Shown: positions 1-8,214 of the stretch, piece after piece | Numbering within the stretch: the first letter of the stretch is position 1 | How the letters are laid out: each line of letters starts with the position of its first letter | Assembly: GCF_900105325.1 (NCBI RefSeq) | Contig: NZ_FNSU01000003.1 | Location: 682,001 to 746,000 of the forward strand | Direction: 5' to 3' | Length of the DNA: 64,000 nt | DNA from: Pseudomonas marginalis | GTDB taxonomy: Bacteria; Pseudomonadota; Gammaproteobacteria; Pseudomonadales; Pseudomonadaceae | The notes under the pieces: model-generated | The model's database searches: none | Told to the model about the DNA's origin: nothing | The model's input: only the letters and a program-made list of their open reading frames with translations | Made by a program: the position numbers and the translations under genes

Positions 1-924
1 GCCTTGGCGAAACACCAGTGCCTTCAGTCCGCTTTGCGCGTCGATATCCGGAAATTCCGGCGGGTTTTGCAGCCGTTCAATAAAGCGCAGGCCCGGTGCT
101 TCGCGGGTGACGCCGTCGATCAGGAAGTCTTCGCCGAAGGCCGGGTCGTTCATGCACGCCAGGACAGTGCCCTGGGCCGTGAGCAAATCCGGCAGGCGAC
201 GCAGTACGCGCTGGTAGTCCTTGGTCAGCAGGAAGCTGCCTTTCTGGAAGGACGGTGGGTCGATGATCACCAGGTCGTAGGGGCCGCTGTGGGTGACCTT
301 GGCCCAGGATTTGAACAGGTCGTGGCCGAGGAAGGTGACCTTGCTCAGGTCATGACCGTTCAGGCGGTGGTTATCGCGGCCGCGGCTCAGGGCGCCACGG
401 GCCATGTCCAGGTTCACCACGTGGCTGGCGCCGCCCTCGATGGCCGCGACCGAGAAGCCGCAGGTGTAGGCAAACAGGTTGAGCACGCGCTGGCCCTTGG
501 CCTGTTCGCGCACCCAGTTGCGGCCGTAGCGCATGTCGAGGAACAGCCCGCTGTTCTGCTTTTTGCCCAGGTCGATCAGGTAACGCAGGCCGCCTTCGGT
601 GATGGTCAGCTCGTCGATGGCTGCGCCCACCAGCCATTCCGTGGTGCTTTGCGGCAGGTAGCGGTGTTGCAGCGCCACACTGTGGGCGCCGGATCGGGCC
701 CAGTCGAAGTCGATCAACAGCTGTTTCAACCCCTCCAGATGGGGCGCTTCGGGCTCTTTGAACAGCGCGACCAGCACCATGCCTTGCAGCCAGTCCACGG
801 TCAATTGCTCCAGGCCCGGCCAGCAGCGGCCACGGCCATGGAACAGGCGCCGGGTTTCAGCCGGCGGGCTGGCCAGGGCGGTGAGCAGGTGGGCGTGCAG
901 GGTAGCGAGTGCGTCTGGGTTCAT
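1..924 (-). CDS. Class I SAM-dependent rRNA methyltransferase-like protein (C-terminus cut by window edge)
   Basis: The protein starts MNPDALATLH and runs open for 308 codons to the first base of the window, so its C-terminus is missing. The SAM-binding Rossmann region is visible as VLNLFAYTCGFSVAA (about residue 150), followed by VVNLDMARGAL and the catalytic-type motif YDLVIIDPPSFQKG. NLFAYTCGFS plus DPPSF is typical of the COG1092 group (RlmI/RlmK-like 23S rRNA methyltransferases). The N-terminal part does not look like a PUA domain, so it may be the shorter Pseudomonas paralogue rather than RlmI itself. It is divergent from the E1 dehydrogenase gene. The ribosome binding site is weak, but no better in-frame start lies upstream. 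The RNA target is not known. Confidence 0.85.
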   Translation of the reverse strand, partial: MNPDALATLHAHLLTALASPPAETRRLFHGRGRCWPGLEQLTVDWLQGMVLVALFKEPEAPHLEGLKQLLIDFDWARSGAHSVALQHRYLPQSTTEWLVGAAIDELTITEGGLRYLIDLGKKQNSGLFLDMRYGRNWVREQAKGQRVLNLFAYTCGFSVAAIEGGASHVVNLDMARGALSRGRDNHRLNGHDLSKVTFLGHDLFKSWAKVTHSGPYDLVIIDPPSFQKGSFLLTKDYQRVLRRLPDLLTAQGTVLACMNDPAFGEDFLIDGVTREAPGLRFIERLQNPPEFPDIDAQSGLKALVFRQG

Positions 925-1115
925 CGTTGAGCGTCGGTCATTGAGCGGGCGGCATTTTAAACACACTGGTGAGGTTTCGGGTTGTTTGAGCACAACGTGC
1001 TGGGAAAAAGCCCATGGGCAGTGATTCATGCTCAAAATTCTGTAAACCGCGCCTGATAACAGGCAAAAAATCCTCAAGCGCCGACATAAACTGGAAAAAA
1101 AGCCCGGAGGTGCCC

Positions 1116-3794
1116 ATGAACGGTTTCGCGAGTGCAGTGAATCACACAGCCCTGGATCAACCAGAGCTAGACGAATGGCGCGACGCGCTGGCGTCGCTGG
1201 TAGCCAATGCCGGCCCTGAGCGCGCACGCCAGATCCTCGATCTGCTGGCCCGCGATGCCAGCGCTCCGCACATCGACTGGAAACCCCGCCACGGTACGCC
1301 CTACATCAATAGCATCAGCGTCGAGCAGCAACCGGCGTTTCCCGGCGACCTGGCCACCGAAGAGCGCCTGGCCTCACTGGTACGCTGGAACGCCCTGGCC
1401 ATGGTGGTGCGGGCCAACCAGGCCTATGGCGAGCTCGGTGGCCACATTGCCAGTTACGCCAGTGCGGCGGATTTGTTCGAGGTGGGCTTCAATCACTTTT
1501 TCCGCGCCCGCAATCACGACTTTGGCGGCGACCTGGTGTTCTACCAGCCGCATTCGGCCCCCGGCATTTATGCGCGCGCCTTCCTTGAAGGGCGCTTGAG
1601 CGAGGACGACCTGGCCCACTATCGCCAGGAACTCGGTGGCGCCAAGGCCGGGGCGAGTGGGCTGTGCAGTTACCCGCACCCGTGGTTGATGCCTGACTTC
1701 TGGCAGTTCCCCACCGGTTCCATGGGCATTGGCCCCATCAGTTCGATTTTCCAGGCGCGCTTCATGCGCTATCTGCAGCATCGCGGCCTGCAGGACACCG
1801 CCGAGCGTCACGTGTGGGGTGTCTTCGGCGACGGCGAGATGGACGAGCCGGAAAGCATGTCGGCCCTGACCCTGGCCGCGCGCGAAGGCCTCGACAACCT
1901 GACCTGGGTGGTCAACTGCAACCTGCAACGCCTCGACGGCCCGGTGCGTGGCAACGGGCGGATTATCGACGAGCTGGAGGCATTGTTCGCGGGGGCGGGC
2001 TGGAACGTGATCAAGCTGGTCTGGGGGGCGGACTGGGACGCCTTGCTCGCCAAGGACGCCGACGGTTCCCTGGTCAACACGTTGTCGAACACCGTGGACG
2101 GCCAATTCCAGACCTTCGCTGCCAAGGACGGGGCCTACAACCGCGAACACTTCTTCGGCCAGAGCGCGGCGCTGGCCAGCTTGGTCAAGGGCATGAGCGA
2201 TGAGCAGATCGACCGCCTCAAGCGTGGCGGCCACGACATGGTCAAGATCCACGCCGCCTATCATGCCGCGCGCCGGGTCAAGGGCAAGCCCACGGTGATC
2301 CTGGCCCAGACCAAAAAAGGCTTCGGCATGGGCGAGGCCGGGCAGGGCAAGATGACCACTCACCAGCAGAAAAAGCTCGATCGCGACGCGCTGCTCGCTT
2401 TCCGCAACCGTTTCCAGTTGCCGCTGAGCGATGAACAGGCCGAGTCGCTGAGCTTCTTCAAACCCACGGATGACAGCCTCGAGTTGCGCTACCTGCATCA
2501 GCGGCGCACGGCCTTGGGCGGTTATGTGCCCAGCCGTAGCCAGGCCGCGGCACCGGTGAACGTCCCGCCCGTGAGCGGTTACGCCGGTTTCGCCACGGCG
2601 GCCGACGGCAAGGAAATGTCCACCACCATGGCCTTCGTGCGCATGCTGACCAACCTGCTCAAGGACAAGGCGCTCGGGCCGCGCATCGTGCCCATCGTGG
2701 CGGATGAGGCGCGCACTTTCGGCATGGCCAACCTGTTCAAGCAGATCGGCATCTATTCCAGTGTCGGCCAGCGTTATGAGCCGGAAGACATCGGCTCGAT
2801 CCTCAGCTACCGCGAAGCCACCGACGGGCAGATTCTTGAAGAAGGCATCAGCGAGGCCAGTGCCATCAGTTCCTGGGTCGCGGCGGCCACCAGTTACTCG
2901 GTGCACGGCCTGCGCATGCTGCCGTTCTACATCTATTACTCGATGTTCGGCTTCCAGCGCGTCGGCGACCTGATCTGGGCCGCCGCCGACCAGCGCGCCC
3001 GTGGCTTCCTGCTCGGTGCCACGGCCGGGCGGACCACACTCGGCGGTGAGGGCTTGCAGCACCAGGACGGCAGCAGCCACCTCACCGCCGCCACCGTGCC
3101 CAACTGCCGCGCCTACGATCCGGCGTTTGCCGGGGAATTTGCGGTGATCCTCGACCACGGCATGCGCCAGATGCTGGAACAGGATGTGGACGAGTTCTAC
3201 TACGTGACCCTGATGAACGAAAACTACCCGCAGCCAAGCCTGCCCGCAGGCGTGGAGGCGGCGGTCATCAAGGGCCTGTATCGCCTGGAAGGCGCCGCCG
3301 ACGCCCGGGTACGCCTGCTCGGTTCGGGCACCTTGCTGCGTGAAGCCCAGGCCGCCGCGCGGTTACTGGCTGAGGATTGGCACGTGGCGAGCGAGGTGTA
3401 CAGCGTCACCAGTTTCAGCGAACTGGCACGGGAGGCGCGGGAAGTGGAACGCTGGAACCGCCTGCATCCGCAGGCCGGCAAGCGCGTCAGTCACCTGAAT
3501 GACTGCTTGCCGGCAGGTGCGCCAGTGGTTGCCGTGTCCGACTACGTACGCGCAGTACCGCAGATGATTGCGTCCTATCTTGACTCCAGCTACACCGTGC
3601 TCGGCACCGACGGGTTCGGTCGCAGTGATACACGGGCGGCGCTGCGGGATTTCTTTGAGGTGGATCGGCATCACATCGTGCTGGCGGCGCTTACCGCGTT
3701 GGTGGAGCAGGGCAGTCTTGAGCGGCAGGTGTGCCACCAGGCGATTGAGCGGTATGGCTTGCAGGTGGATCGCGCAGCTTCCTGGACCTGCTGA
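1116..3794 (+). CDS. Homodimeric pyruvate dehydrogenase-type E1 component (AceE/MdeB-like)
   Basis: This 892-residue protein is a thiamine-diphosphate 2-oxoacid dehydrogenase E1 of the single-chain (alpha2) type. It matches AceE throughout: PRHGTPYINSISVEQQPAFPGD near the N-terminus, the ThDP motif GDGEMDEPES at about residue 238 ending in NCNLQRLDGPVRGNG, and TAGRTTLGGEGLQHQDGSSH in the C-terminal half. The ATG at 1116 was chosen over an upstream in-frame ATG at 1014 because CCGGAGG lies 5-12 bases before it. No E2 or E3 gene is adjacent, so this is probably a second E1 besides the usual aceEF. Solitary copies of this kind in pseudomonads resemble MdeB, an E1 linked to 2-oxobutyrate from methionine breakdown. 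Pyruvate or 2-oxobutyrate as substrate is inference. Confidence 0.9.
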   Translation: MNGFASAVNHTALDQPELDEWRDALASLVANAGPERARQILDLLARDASAPHIDWKPRHGTPYINSISVEQQPAFPGDLATEERLASLVRWNALAMVVRANQAYGELGGHIASYASAADLFEVGFNHFFRARNHDFGGDLVFYQPHSAPGIYARAFLEGRLSEDDLAHYRQELGGAKAGASGLCSYPHPWLMPDFWQFPTGSMGIGPISSIFQARFMRYLQHRGLQDTAERHVWGVFGDGEMDEPESMSALTLAAREGLDNLTWVVNCNLQRLDGPVRGNGRIIDELEALFAGAGWNVIKLVWGADWDALLAKDADGSLVNTLSNTVDGQFQTFAAKDGAYNREHFFGQSAALASLVKGMSDEQIDRLKRGGHDMVKIHAAYHAARRVKGKPTVILAQTKKGFGMGEAGQGKMTTHQQKKLDRDALLAFRNRFQLPLSDEQAESLSFFKPTDDSLELRYLHQRRTALGGYVPSRSQAAAPVNVPPVSGYAGFATAADGKEMSTTMAFVRMLTNLLKDKALGPRIVPIVADEARTFGMANLFKQIGIYSSVGQRYEPEDIGSILSYREATDGQILEEGISEASAISSWVAAATSYSVHGLRMLPFYIYYSMFGFQRVGDLIWAAADQRARGFLLGATAGRTTLGGEGLQHQDGSSHLTAATVPNCRAYDPAFAGEFAVILDHGMRQMLEQDVDEFYYVTLMNENYPQPSLPAGVEAAVIKGLYRLEGAADARVRLLGSGTLLREAQAAARLLAEDWHVASEVYSVTSFSELAREAREVERWNRLHPQAGKRVSHLNDCLPAGAPVVAVSDYVRAVPQMIASYLDSSYTVLGTDGFGRSDTRAALRDFFEVDRHHIVLAALTALVEQGSLERQVCHQAIERYGLQVDRAASWTC

Positions 3795-3824
3795 TTCCCC
3801 CCGTAGATACAACACCGCGTAAAT

Positions 3825-3925
3825 CCGTAGCTGTCGAGCCCCGGCGAGGCTGCGTAGGCCGCGACTCGAGCTTGAATCGGCAGCGCGCCTGACGCAGCCT
3901 CGCTGGCAGCTCGGCAGCTGCTACG
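3825..3925. repeat. ~100-bp palindromic intergenic repeat, copy 1
   Basis: A long imperfect palindrome with arms starting CCGTAGCTGTCGAGCCCC and ending GCTCGGCAGCTGCTACG. It lies between the convergent E1 gene and the DUF1289 gene. A second copy at 33410-33512 has the same outer arms, but its inner asymmetric part is reversed. The folded transcript could act as a bidirectional terminator. It is unlike the short REP family elsewhere in the window. Confidence 0.85.
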
Positions 3926-3929
3926 ACGG

Positions 3930-4421
3930 TCACATGCTGCTGGCGATGAGGGGCTGACCGAACACTTCGCGTATAAACCCCGGGGCGATATACCGCTCGT
4001 AATGCGCCTCGGACAGCAGGAAAAACTCCCGGTCAATGGCATCGCGCAAATCCGCCAGGCTGCGTTCGCGAAACTCCGGCAACAACGCCAACCCATAGGC
4101 GTCCAGCCTGGAAATCACCCGCGCGCCCCGGGCAATCAGCTGGTACGCCCAGCAATACGGCGACTGGTGCGGCATAAAGCGAATCTTGCGGTCTTCCAGT
4201 TGCTGGCGCAGGCGCTGCGGGTCGAACACTTCCAGTTTGCTGGCCATCACCTGCACCAGCAACTGCTCAAGGCGCAGCCATACCGCCTGCTTTTCCTCGG
4301 CGTTGTAGCCATTCCACTGGATCACTTCATGGTGATAACGCTTGCAGCCTCGGCAGACCAGGTCCCCGTAAACGGTGGAGCACAGGCCGACGCAGGGGGT
4401 CTTGATGGTTTGATTGGGCAT
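3930..4421 (-). CDS. DUF1289 family protein with a four-cysteine N-terminal motif
   Basis: This 163-residue protein begins MPNQTIKTPCVGLCSTVYGD and carries Cys-x3-Cys-x8-Cys-x2-Cys within its first 28 residues, the signature of DUF1289 (a small putative metal or Fe-S binding module). The rest is a longer alpha-helical extension without recognised motifs. A longer open frame begins at 4478, but it would run through the terminator hairpin downstream of nrdB, so the internal ATG at 4421 is preferred. It lies on the same strand as nrdB, behind that terminator, and is probably transcribed separately. Function unknown. Confidence 0.8.
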   Translation of the reverse strand: MPNQTIKTPCVGLCSTVYGDLVCRGCKRYHHEVIQWNGYNAEEKQAVWLRLEQLLVQVMASKLEVFDPQRLRQQLEDRKIRFMPHQSPYCWAYQLIARGARVISRLDAYGLALLPEFRERSLADLRDAIDREFFLLSEAHYERYIAPGFIREVFGQPLIASSM

Positions 4422-4446
4422 AAAAAATATCGACAAGTGAAACAAC

Positions 4447-4472
4447 ACGGCCCCAGAAAGGGGCCGTTTTTT
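4447..4472. terminator. Rho-independent terminator behind nrdB
   Basis: Perfect hairpin ACGGCCCC-AGAAA-GGGGCCGT. The T-run is on the plus strand and a weaker GTTGTTT tail on the minus strand. It starts 3 bases past the nrdB stop, so it most likely ends nrdB transcription, although the plus-strand orientation has the better U-tract. Confidence 0.75.
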
Positions 4473-4474
4473 AA

Positions 4475-5725
4475 TCAATCCCAGCTCAGCGCACCGCCGG
4501 TCTGATACTCGATCACACGGGTTTCGAAGAAGTTTTTCTCTTTCTTCAAATCCATGATTTCACTCATCCACGGGAACGGGTTAGTCGTCCCCGGATACTC
4601 TTCCTTCAAGCCAATCTGCGACAGGCGACGGTTAGCGATGAACTTCAAATAGTCTTCCATCATCGCGGCGTTCATACCGAGCACCCCGCGCGGCATGGTA
4701 TCCCGCGCATATTCAATCTCCAGCTGAGTCCCCTGCAGGATCATCTGGGTCGCTTCTTCCTTCATCTCGGCATCCCACAGGTGTGGGTTTTCGATCTTGA
4801 TCTGGTTGATCACGTCGATACCGAAGTTCAGGTGCATCGACTCATCGCGCAGGATGTACTGGAACTGCTCGGCCACGCCGGTCATTTTGTTGCGGCGGCC
4901 CATGGACAAAATCTGGGTGAAGCCGCAGTAGAAGAAGATGCCTTCCAGCACGCAGTAGTAGGCGACCAGGTTGCGCAGCAGTTCCTTGTCGGTGTCGACG
5001 GTGCCGGTTTCGAACTTCGGATCGGAGATCGAGCGGGTGTATTTCAGGCCCCAGGCTGCCTTCTTAGCCACCGATGGAATCTCGTGGTACATGTTGAAGA
5101 TCTCGCCTTCATCCATGGCCAACGATTCGATGCAGTACTGGTAGGCGTGGGTGTGGATCGCTTCTTCGAAGGCCTGGCGCAGGATGTACTGGCGGCACTC
5201 CGGGTTGGTGATCAGGCGGTACACGGCCAGGACCAAGTTATTGGCGACCAGGGAGTCGGCGGTGGAGAAGAAGCCGAGGTTGCGCATGACGATGCGGCGT
5301 TCGTCGTCGGTCAGGCCTTCGGGGTTTTTCCACAGGGCGATGTCGGCGGTCATGTTGACCTCTTGCGGCATCCAGTGGTTGGCGCAGCCGTCGAGGTACT
5401 TCTGCCAGGCCCAGTCGTACTTGAAGGGCACGAGTTGGTTGAGGTCGGCGCGGCAGTTGATCATGCGCTTTTCGTCAACGGCGACGCGGGCGGAGGCGCC
5501 TTCGAGTTCGGCGAGGCCTTCGGCGACGTCGAGTTTGTCCAAGGCGGCCTTGGCGCGCACGATGGCGGCGGAGTCACTGGCGGTGACGGCGCGTGCTTCG
5601 ATGGCGGCAGCGGCACCGGCACCGTCGAGGCGGTCCATGTTGGCTTCGCTGGCGTGGCCGGCGTTGGCGCCTTTGATCACGGCTGCACCGGTGTCCTCGT
5701 TGTCGACTTCATCCCAACTCAGCAT
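4475..5725 (-). CDS. nrdB: Class Ia ribonucleotide reductase beta subunit NrdB
   Basis: This 416-residue R2 subunit carries the di-iron/tyrosyl radical cofactor that starts NDP reduction in NrdA. Recognisable blocks are NMTADIALWKNPEGLTDDERRI, the iron-ligand helix QAFEEAIHTHAYQYCIES, the helix VAYYCVLEGIFFYCGFTQI and the ligand motif RDESMHLNFGID. The start at 5725 gives MLSWDEVDNED with an AAGGGAG ribosome binding site; the 63 extra upstream codons of the open frame are not convincing. The first ~100 residues are alanine-rich and low in complexity, as in other Pseudomonas NrdB proteins. nrdA is not adjacent: the next gene upstream is a MocR regulator. The gene has its own promoter region with two NrdR boxes (5845-5892). 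Confidence 0.95.
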   Translation of the reverse strand: MLSWDEVDNEDTGAAVIKGANAGHASEANMDRLDGAGAAAAIEARAVTASDSAAIVRAKAALDKLDVAEGLAELEGASARVAVDEKRMINCRADLNQLVPFKYDWAWQKYLDGCANHWMPQEVNMTADIALWKNPEGLTDDERRIVMRNLGFFSTADSLVANNLVLAVYRLITNPECRQYILRQAFEEAIHTHAYQYCIESLAMDEGEIFNMYHEIPSVAKKAAWGLKYTRSISDPKFETGTVDTDKELLRNLVAYYCVLEGIFFYCGFTQILSMGRRNKMTGVAEQFQYILRDESMHLNFGIDVINQIKIENPHLWDAEMKEEATQMILQGTQLEIEYARDTMPRGVLGMNAAMMEDYLKFIANRRLSQIGLKEEYPGTTNPFPWMSEIMDLKKEKNFFETRVIEYQTGGALSWD

Positions 5726-5844
5726 TGAAATACTCCCTTCTGTTCTGTTTTGACGGCATGTGAACCCGTCCAAAAAAATACGATCTGCAGGCTGCCAGGC
5801 ATTGAAATACTGCGCAGAGTGTGGTCGGTGATTACCGATGCTGC

Positions 5845-5892
5845 ACACTATGTAGTGGTCTGTTCTGTTTGTTGGCACACTATATGGTGTGT
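5845..5892 (-). promoter_or_regulatory. Pair of NrdR boxes upstream of nrdB
   Basis: Two near-palindromic 16-mers, ACACTATGTAGTGGTC (5845-5860) and ACACTATATGGTGTGT (5877-5892), match the NrdR consensus (ACACWATATWTTGTGT-like). Their centres are 32 bp apart, about three helical turns, the usual spacing for cooperative NrdR binding. They sit 120-167 bp before the nrdB start and should repress nrdB when dATP is plentiful. Confidence 0.8.
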
Positions 5893-5959
5893 AACAGAAT
5901 GGGTCAACGAACAAGAAAGGATCGAACGTCGCAGGGGGTGGCAGAACCGCCGCTGTCGT

Positions 5960-7372
5960 TCAGGACCCGCCCGCAGCCTCGAGTAACAGCGCTTCAAACA
6001 CCTGCTGCACCCGTGGCTCATCACTGTGGGCCACGTTGAAACGCATCGAATCGCGATGGGCCGGGTCGTAGCCGAAGAGCGCGCCCGGCGCCAGTACCAG
6101 GCTGCGTTTCAACGCTTCCTGGGCCAACCATTCGCCGTTCACACCCGCTGGCAGGCGTGCCCAGATAAACATCCCGCCCTCATAGGCCATCGGCAACTCG
6201 CACCCGCAGCGCCGCAGCCATTGCTCCACGCGCCCGCCGGCTTCCATCAGGCGTTGGACCATGCGCTTGCGGTGCTTGGCGTAGCTGCCTTCGCTGAGCA
6301 TGCGGTAGACGATCTGCTCGAACAGTTCCGAGGTCACGCCGCCGCTCATCAACTTCATATTGGTCAGGTTGGCGGCCAGTTGCGGCGCGGCCACCACGAA
6401 GCTGACGCGGGTGTTGGCACTGAGGATCTTCGAGAAACCCGACAGGTAGGTGACCTGGTCCAGCCCGGCGAGGGTGGCCAGGCGTGGCGGCGGGTTGGGG
6501 TGCAGGTCGCCGTAAAGATCGTCCTCGACGATATGGCAGTGGTACTGCTGGGTCAGTTGCAACAGGCGAAACGCCTGGCTGGGGCTGAAGGAGTGGCCGG
6601 TCGGGTTATGCAGCACGCTGGTGGTCAGGTACAGGCTCGGACGGTGTTCGGCCAGCAGTTGTTCGAGGGCGGTGAAATCGAAACCGTCGGGGCGGCGTTG
6701 GATGGTCACCACCTTGACGCCGTGCAGCGCCAGGTTGGCGTGGAAGTTGAAATAGCACGGTGCGTCCAGCAGCACCGTGTCGCCGGGCCTGGCGAGCAGG
6801 CGCATGAGCATGTCCAGGCCCTGCAGGGTGTTGGGGGTGGTGATGATTTGTTCCACCGGGACCGACAAACCGTCGGCGTGCAGCTTCTGTTGCAGGGCCA
6901 GGCGCAAGGGCAGCAGCCCGGCGGGCGTGCCCAGCCCGGCGATGCGCAACGACGGCGTGCGCACCACGCTGCGCATGGCCTGGCGGATGCCCTCGGCGTC
7001 CAGCCAGGCTTCCGGCAGGTGGCCGCCGCCGGGGCGCAGCTCGCCGCCGGCGGTGACCAGCGGGCGACGCAGCACGCTGAGCAGGTCCTGGGGCAGCAGG
7101 TCGACCCACGCCACCGAGACCGGACGCGTGCTGTCCATCGCCACGAAGTAGCCACGCCCCTGCCTGGAGGTCAGCAGGTTGCGCCCGCGCAGGCGGTCCA
7201 GGGCTTCGTTGAGGGTGAACTTGCTGACGCCCAGGGTCTGGGTCAACTCCCGCACCGACGGCAACTTGCTGCCGGGCGCCCATTCGCCGCTCTCGATGCG
7301 CTGGCTGAACGCCTCGACGATCTGCTGCACCTTGGGTGTGCCGTCCACGAACGCGATGGCGGATACAAACAT
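5960..7372 (-). CDS. MocR-family regulator (GntR-type wHTH fused to aminotransferase fold I)
   Basis: The protein has 470 residues. A GntR winged helix spans residues ~10-77 (GSKLPSVRELTQTLGVSKFTLNEALDRLRGRNLL), followed by a full aminotransferase fold. The PLP-binding Lys is at about residue 315 in SGFSKILSANTR, with HNPTG and EDDLYGD before it. Such proteins use PLP to sense amines or amino acids and usually control a neighbouring gene. The divergent gene here encodes a LysE/RhtB exporter, its most likely target. The start at 7372 has an AAGGACAG ribosome binding site. Confidence 0.92.
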   Translation of the reverse strand: MFVSAIAFVDGTPKVQQIVEAFSQRIESGEWAPGSKLPSVRELTQTLGVSKFTLNEALDRLRGRNLLTSRQGRGYFVAMDSTRPVSVAWVDLLPQDLLSVLRRPLVTAGGELRPGGGHLPEAWLDAEGIRQAMRSVVRTPSLRIAGLGTPAGLLPLRLALQQKLHADGLSVPVEQIITTPNTLQGLDMLMRLLARPGDTVLLDAPCYFNFHANLALHGVKVVTIQRRPDGFDFTALEQLLAEHRPSLYLTTSVLHNPTGHSFSPSQAFRLLQLTQQYHCHIVEDDLYGDLHPNPPPRLATLAGLDQVTYLSGFSKILSANTRVSFVVAAPQLAANLTNMKLMSGGVTSELFEQIVYRMLSEGSYAKHRKRMVQRLMEAGGRVEQWLRRCGCELPMAYEGGMFIWARLPAGVNGEWLAQEALKRSLVLAPGALFGYDPAHRDSMRFNVAHSDEPRVQQVFEALLLEAAGGS

Positions 7373-7496
7373 AAACTGTCCTTGTGTTTGCCGGTGCTTT
7401 TACCGGTGAAGTTTGGCCGGATTAGGCCTGACTTTACCTGCCTTGTGCAACGGCGCTTGCCTACACTGCAGGCCTTCTCACCCTGGGTCCAAGGCC

Positions 7497-8129
7497 ATGA
7501 CCAGCGCATTGACGCTCTCTTCGTTTCTCTACTTCCTGCTGTTTTGCGCCACCATGACCTTCAGCCCTGGCCCCATGACCCTGCTGCTGTTGAGCTTGGG
7601 CTTAAAGGACGGCCTGCGCAGTTCGCTGCCGGCCCAATTCGGCGCCAGTGTGTCGTACCTGATTTCGATCCTGATCTTTGCCGTGGGCTTTTCGGCACTG
7701 ATCAAGGGCAATCTCGCCATCACCCAGAGCATCCAGATAATCGGCGTGGTCTACATCCTTTACCTGGCCTACAAACAATGGACCAGCAGCGGTGCCGCCA
7801 TGGATAAGGCCGCTGGAGTAGAGGGCGCACGCCGCTTGTTCGGCAAGGGTTTGCTGACCGGGTTCTCCAACCCCAAGACCCTCATCATGTTCAGCGCTGT
7901 ATTCCCACAGTTCGCCGGGGCAGGGGAGCAACGTTCGGCGGTGGATATCGCCATCCTCGGGGCGACCTTCCTGGTGCTGCAATTTGCCAGCGGTTGCCTG
8001 TATTGCTACTTCGGCCAACGCATCAAGCACGTGCTGGAAAACCCCAGGCGCCGTGTGCTGTTGCAGCGGATTACTGCGGTGCTGTTGCTGGGTGTGGCGT
8101 TGATGCTGGCCCGCGGTTTTCCCCACTGA
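7497..8129 (+). CDS. LysE/RhtB family amino-acid exporter
   Basis: This 210-residue inner-membrane protein has about six hydrophobic segments and the family signature FSPGPMTLLLLSLGLKDGLRSSL near the N-terminus, with LTGFSNPKTLIMFSAVFPQF in the second half. The upstream in-frame extension from 7413 lacks a ribosome binding site and is not membrane-like, so the ATG at 7497 is used. It is divergent from the MocR gene, with a 124-bp intergenic region between the two starts; the MocR protein probably regulates export of an amino acid or amine. The substrate cannot be told from sequence. Confidence 0.9.
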   Translation: MTSALTLSSFLYFLLFCATMTFSPGPMTLLLLSLGLKDGLRSSLPAQFGASVSYLISILIFAVGFSALIKGNLAITQSIQIIGVVYILYLAYKQWTSSGAAMDKAAGVEGARRLFGKGLLTGFSNPKTLIMFSAVFPQFAGAGEQRSAVDIAILGATFLVLQFASGCLYCYFGQRIKHVLENPRRRVLLQRITAVLLLGVALMLARGFPH

Positions 8130-8214
8130 ATGGTTTGGATGGGGAATGAGCAGTAGTGGCGAATTGCTGGCGCCCTGATAGACTCCAGGCATTCATCCAG
8201 GATTACAGCCCTCC

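Noticed and set aside
4..930. A plus-strand frame at the left edge
   Set aside because: The minus strand of the same DNA encodes a clear SAM methyltransferase with YDLVIIDPPSF; the plus frame is low in complexity.
1374..3158. A 594-codon minus-strand frame opposite the E1 dehydrogenase
   Set aside because: It lies fully within a well-supported gene and its protein has no recognisable motif or ribosome binding site.
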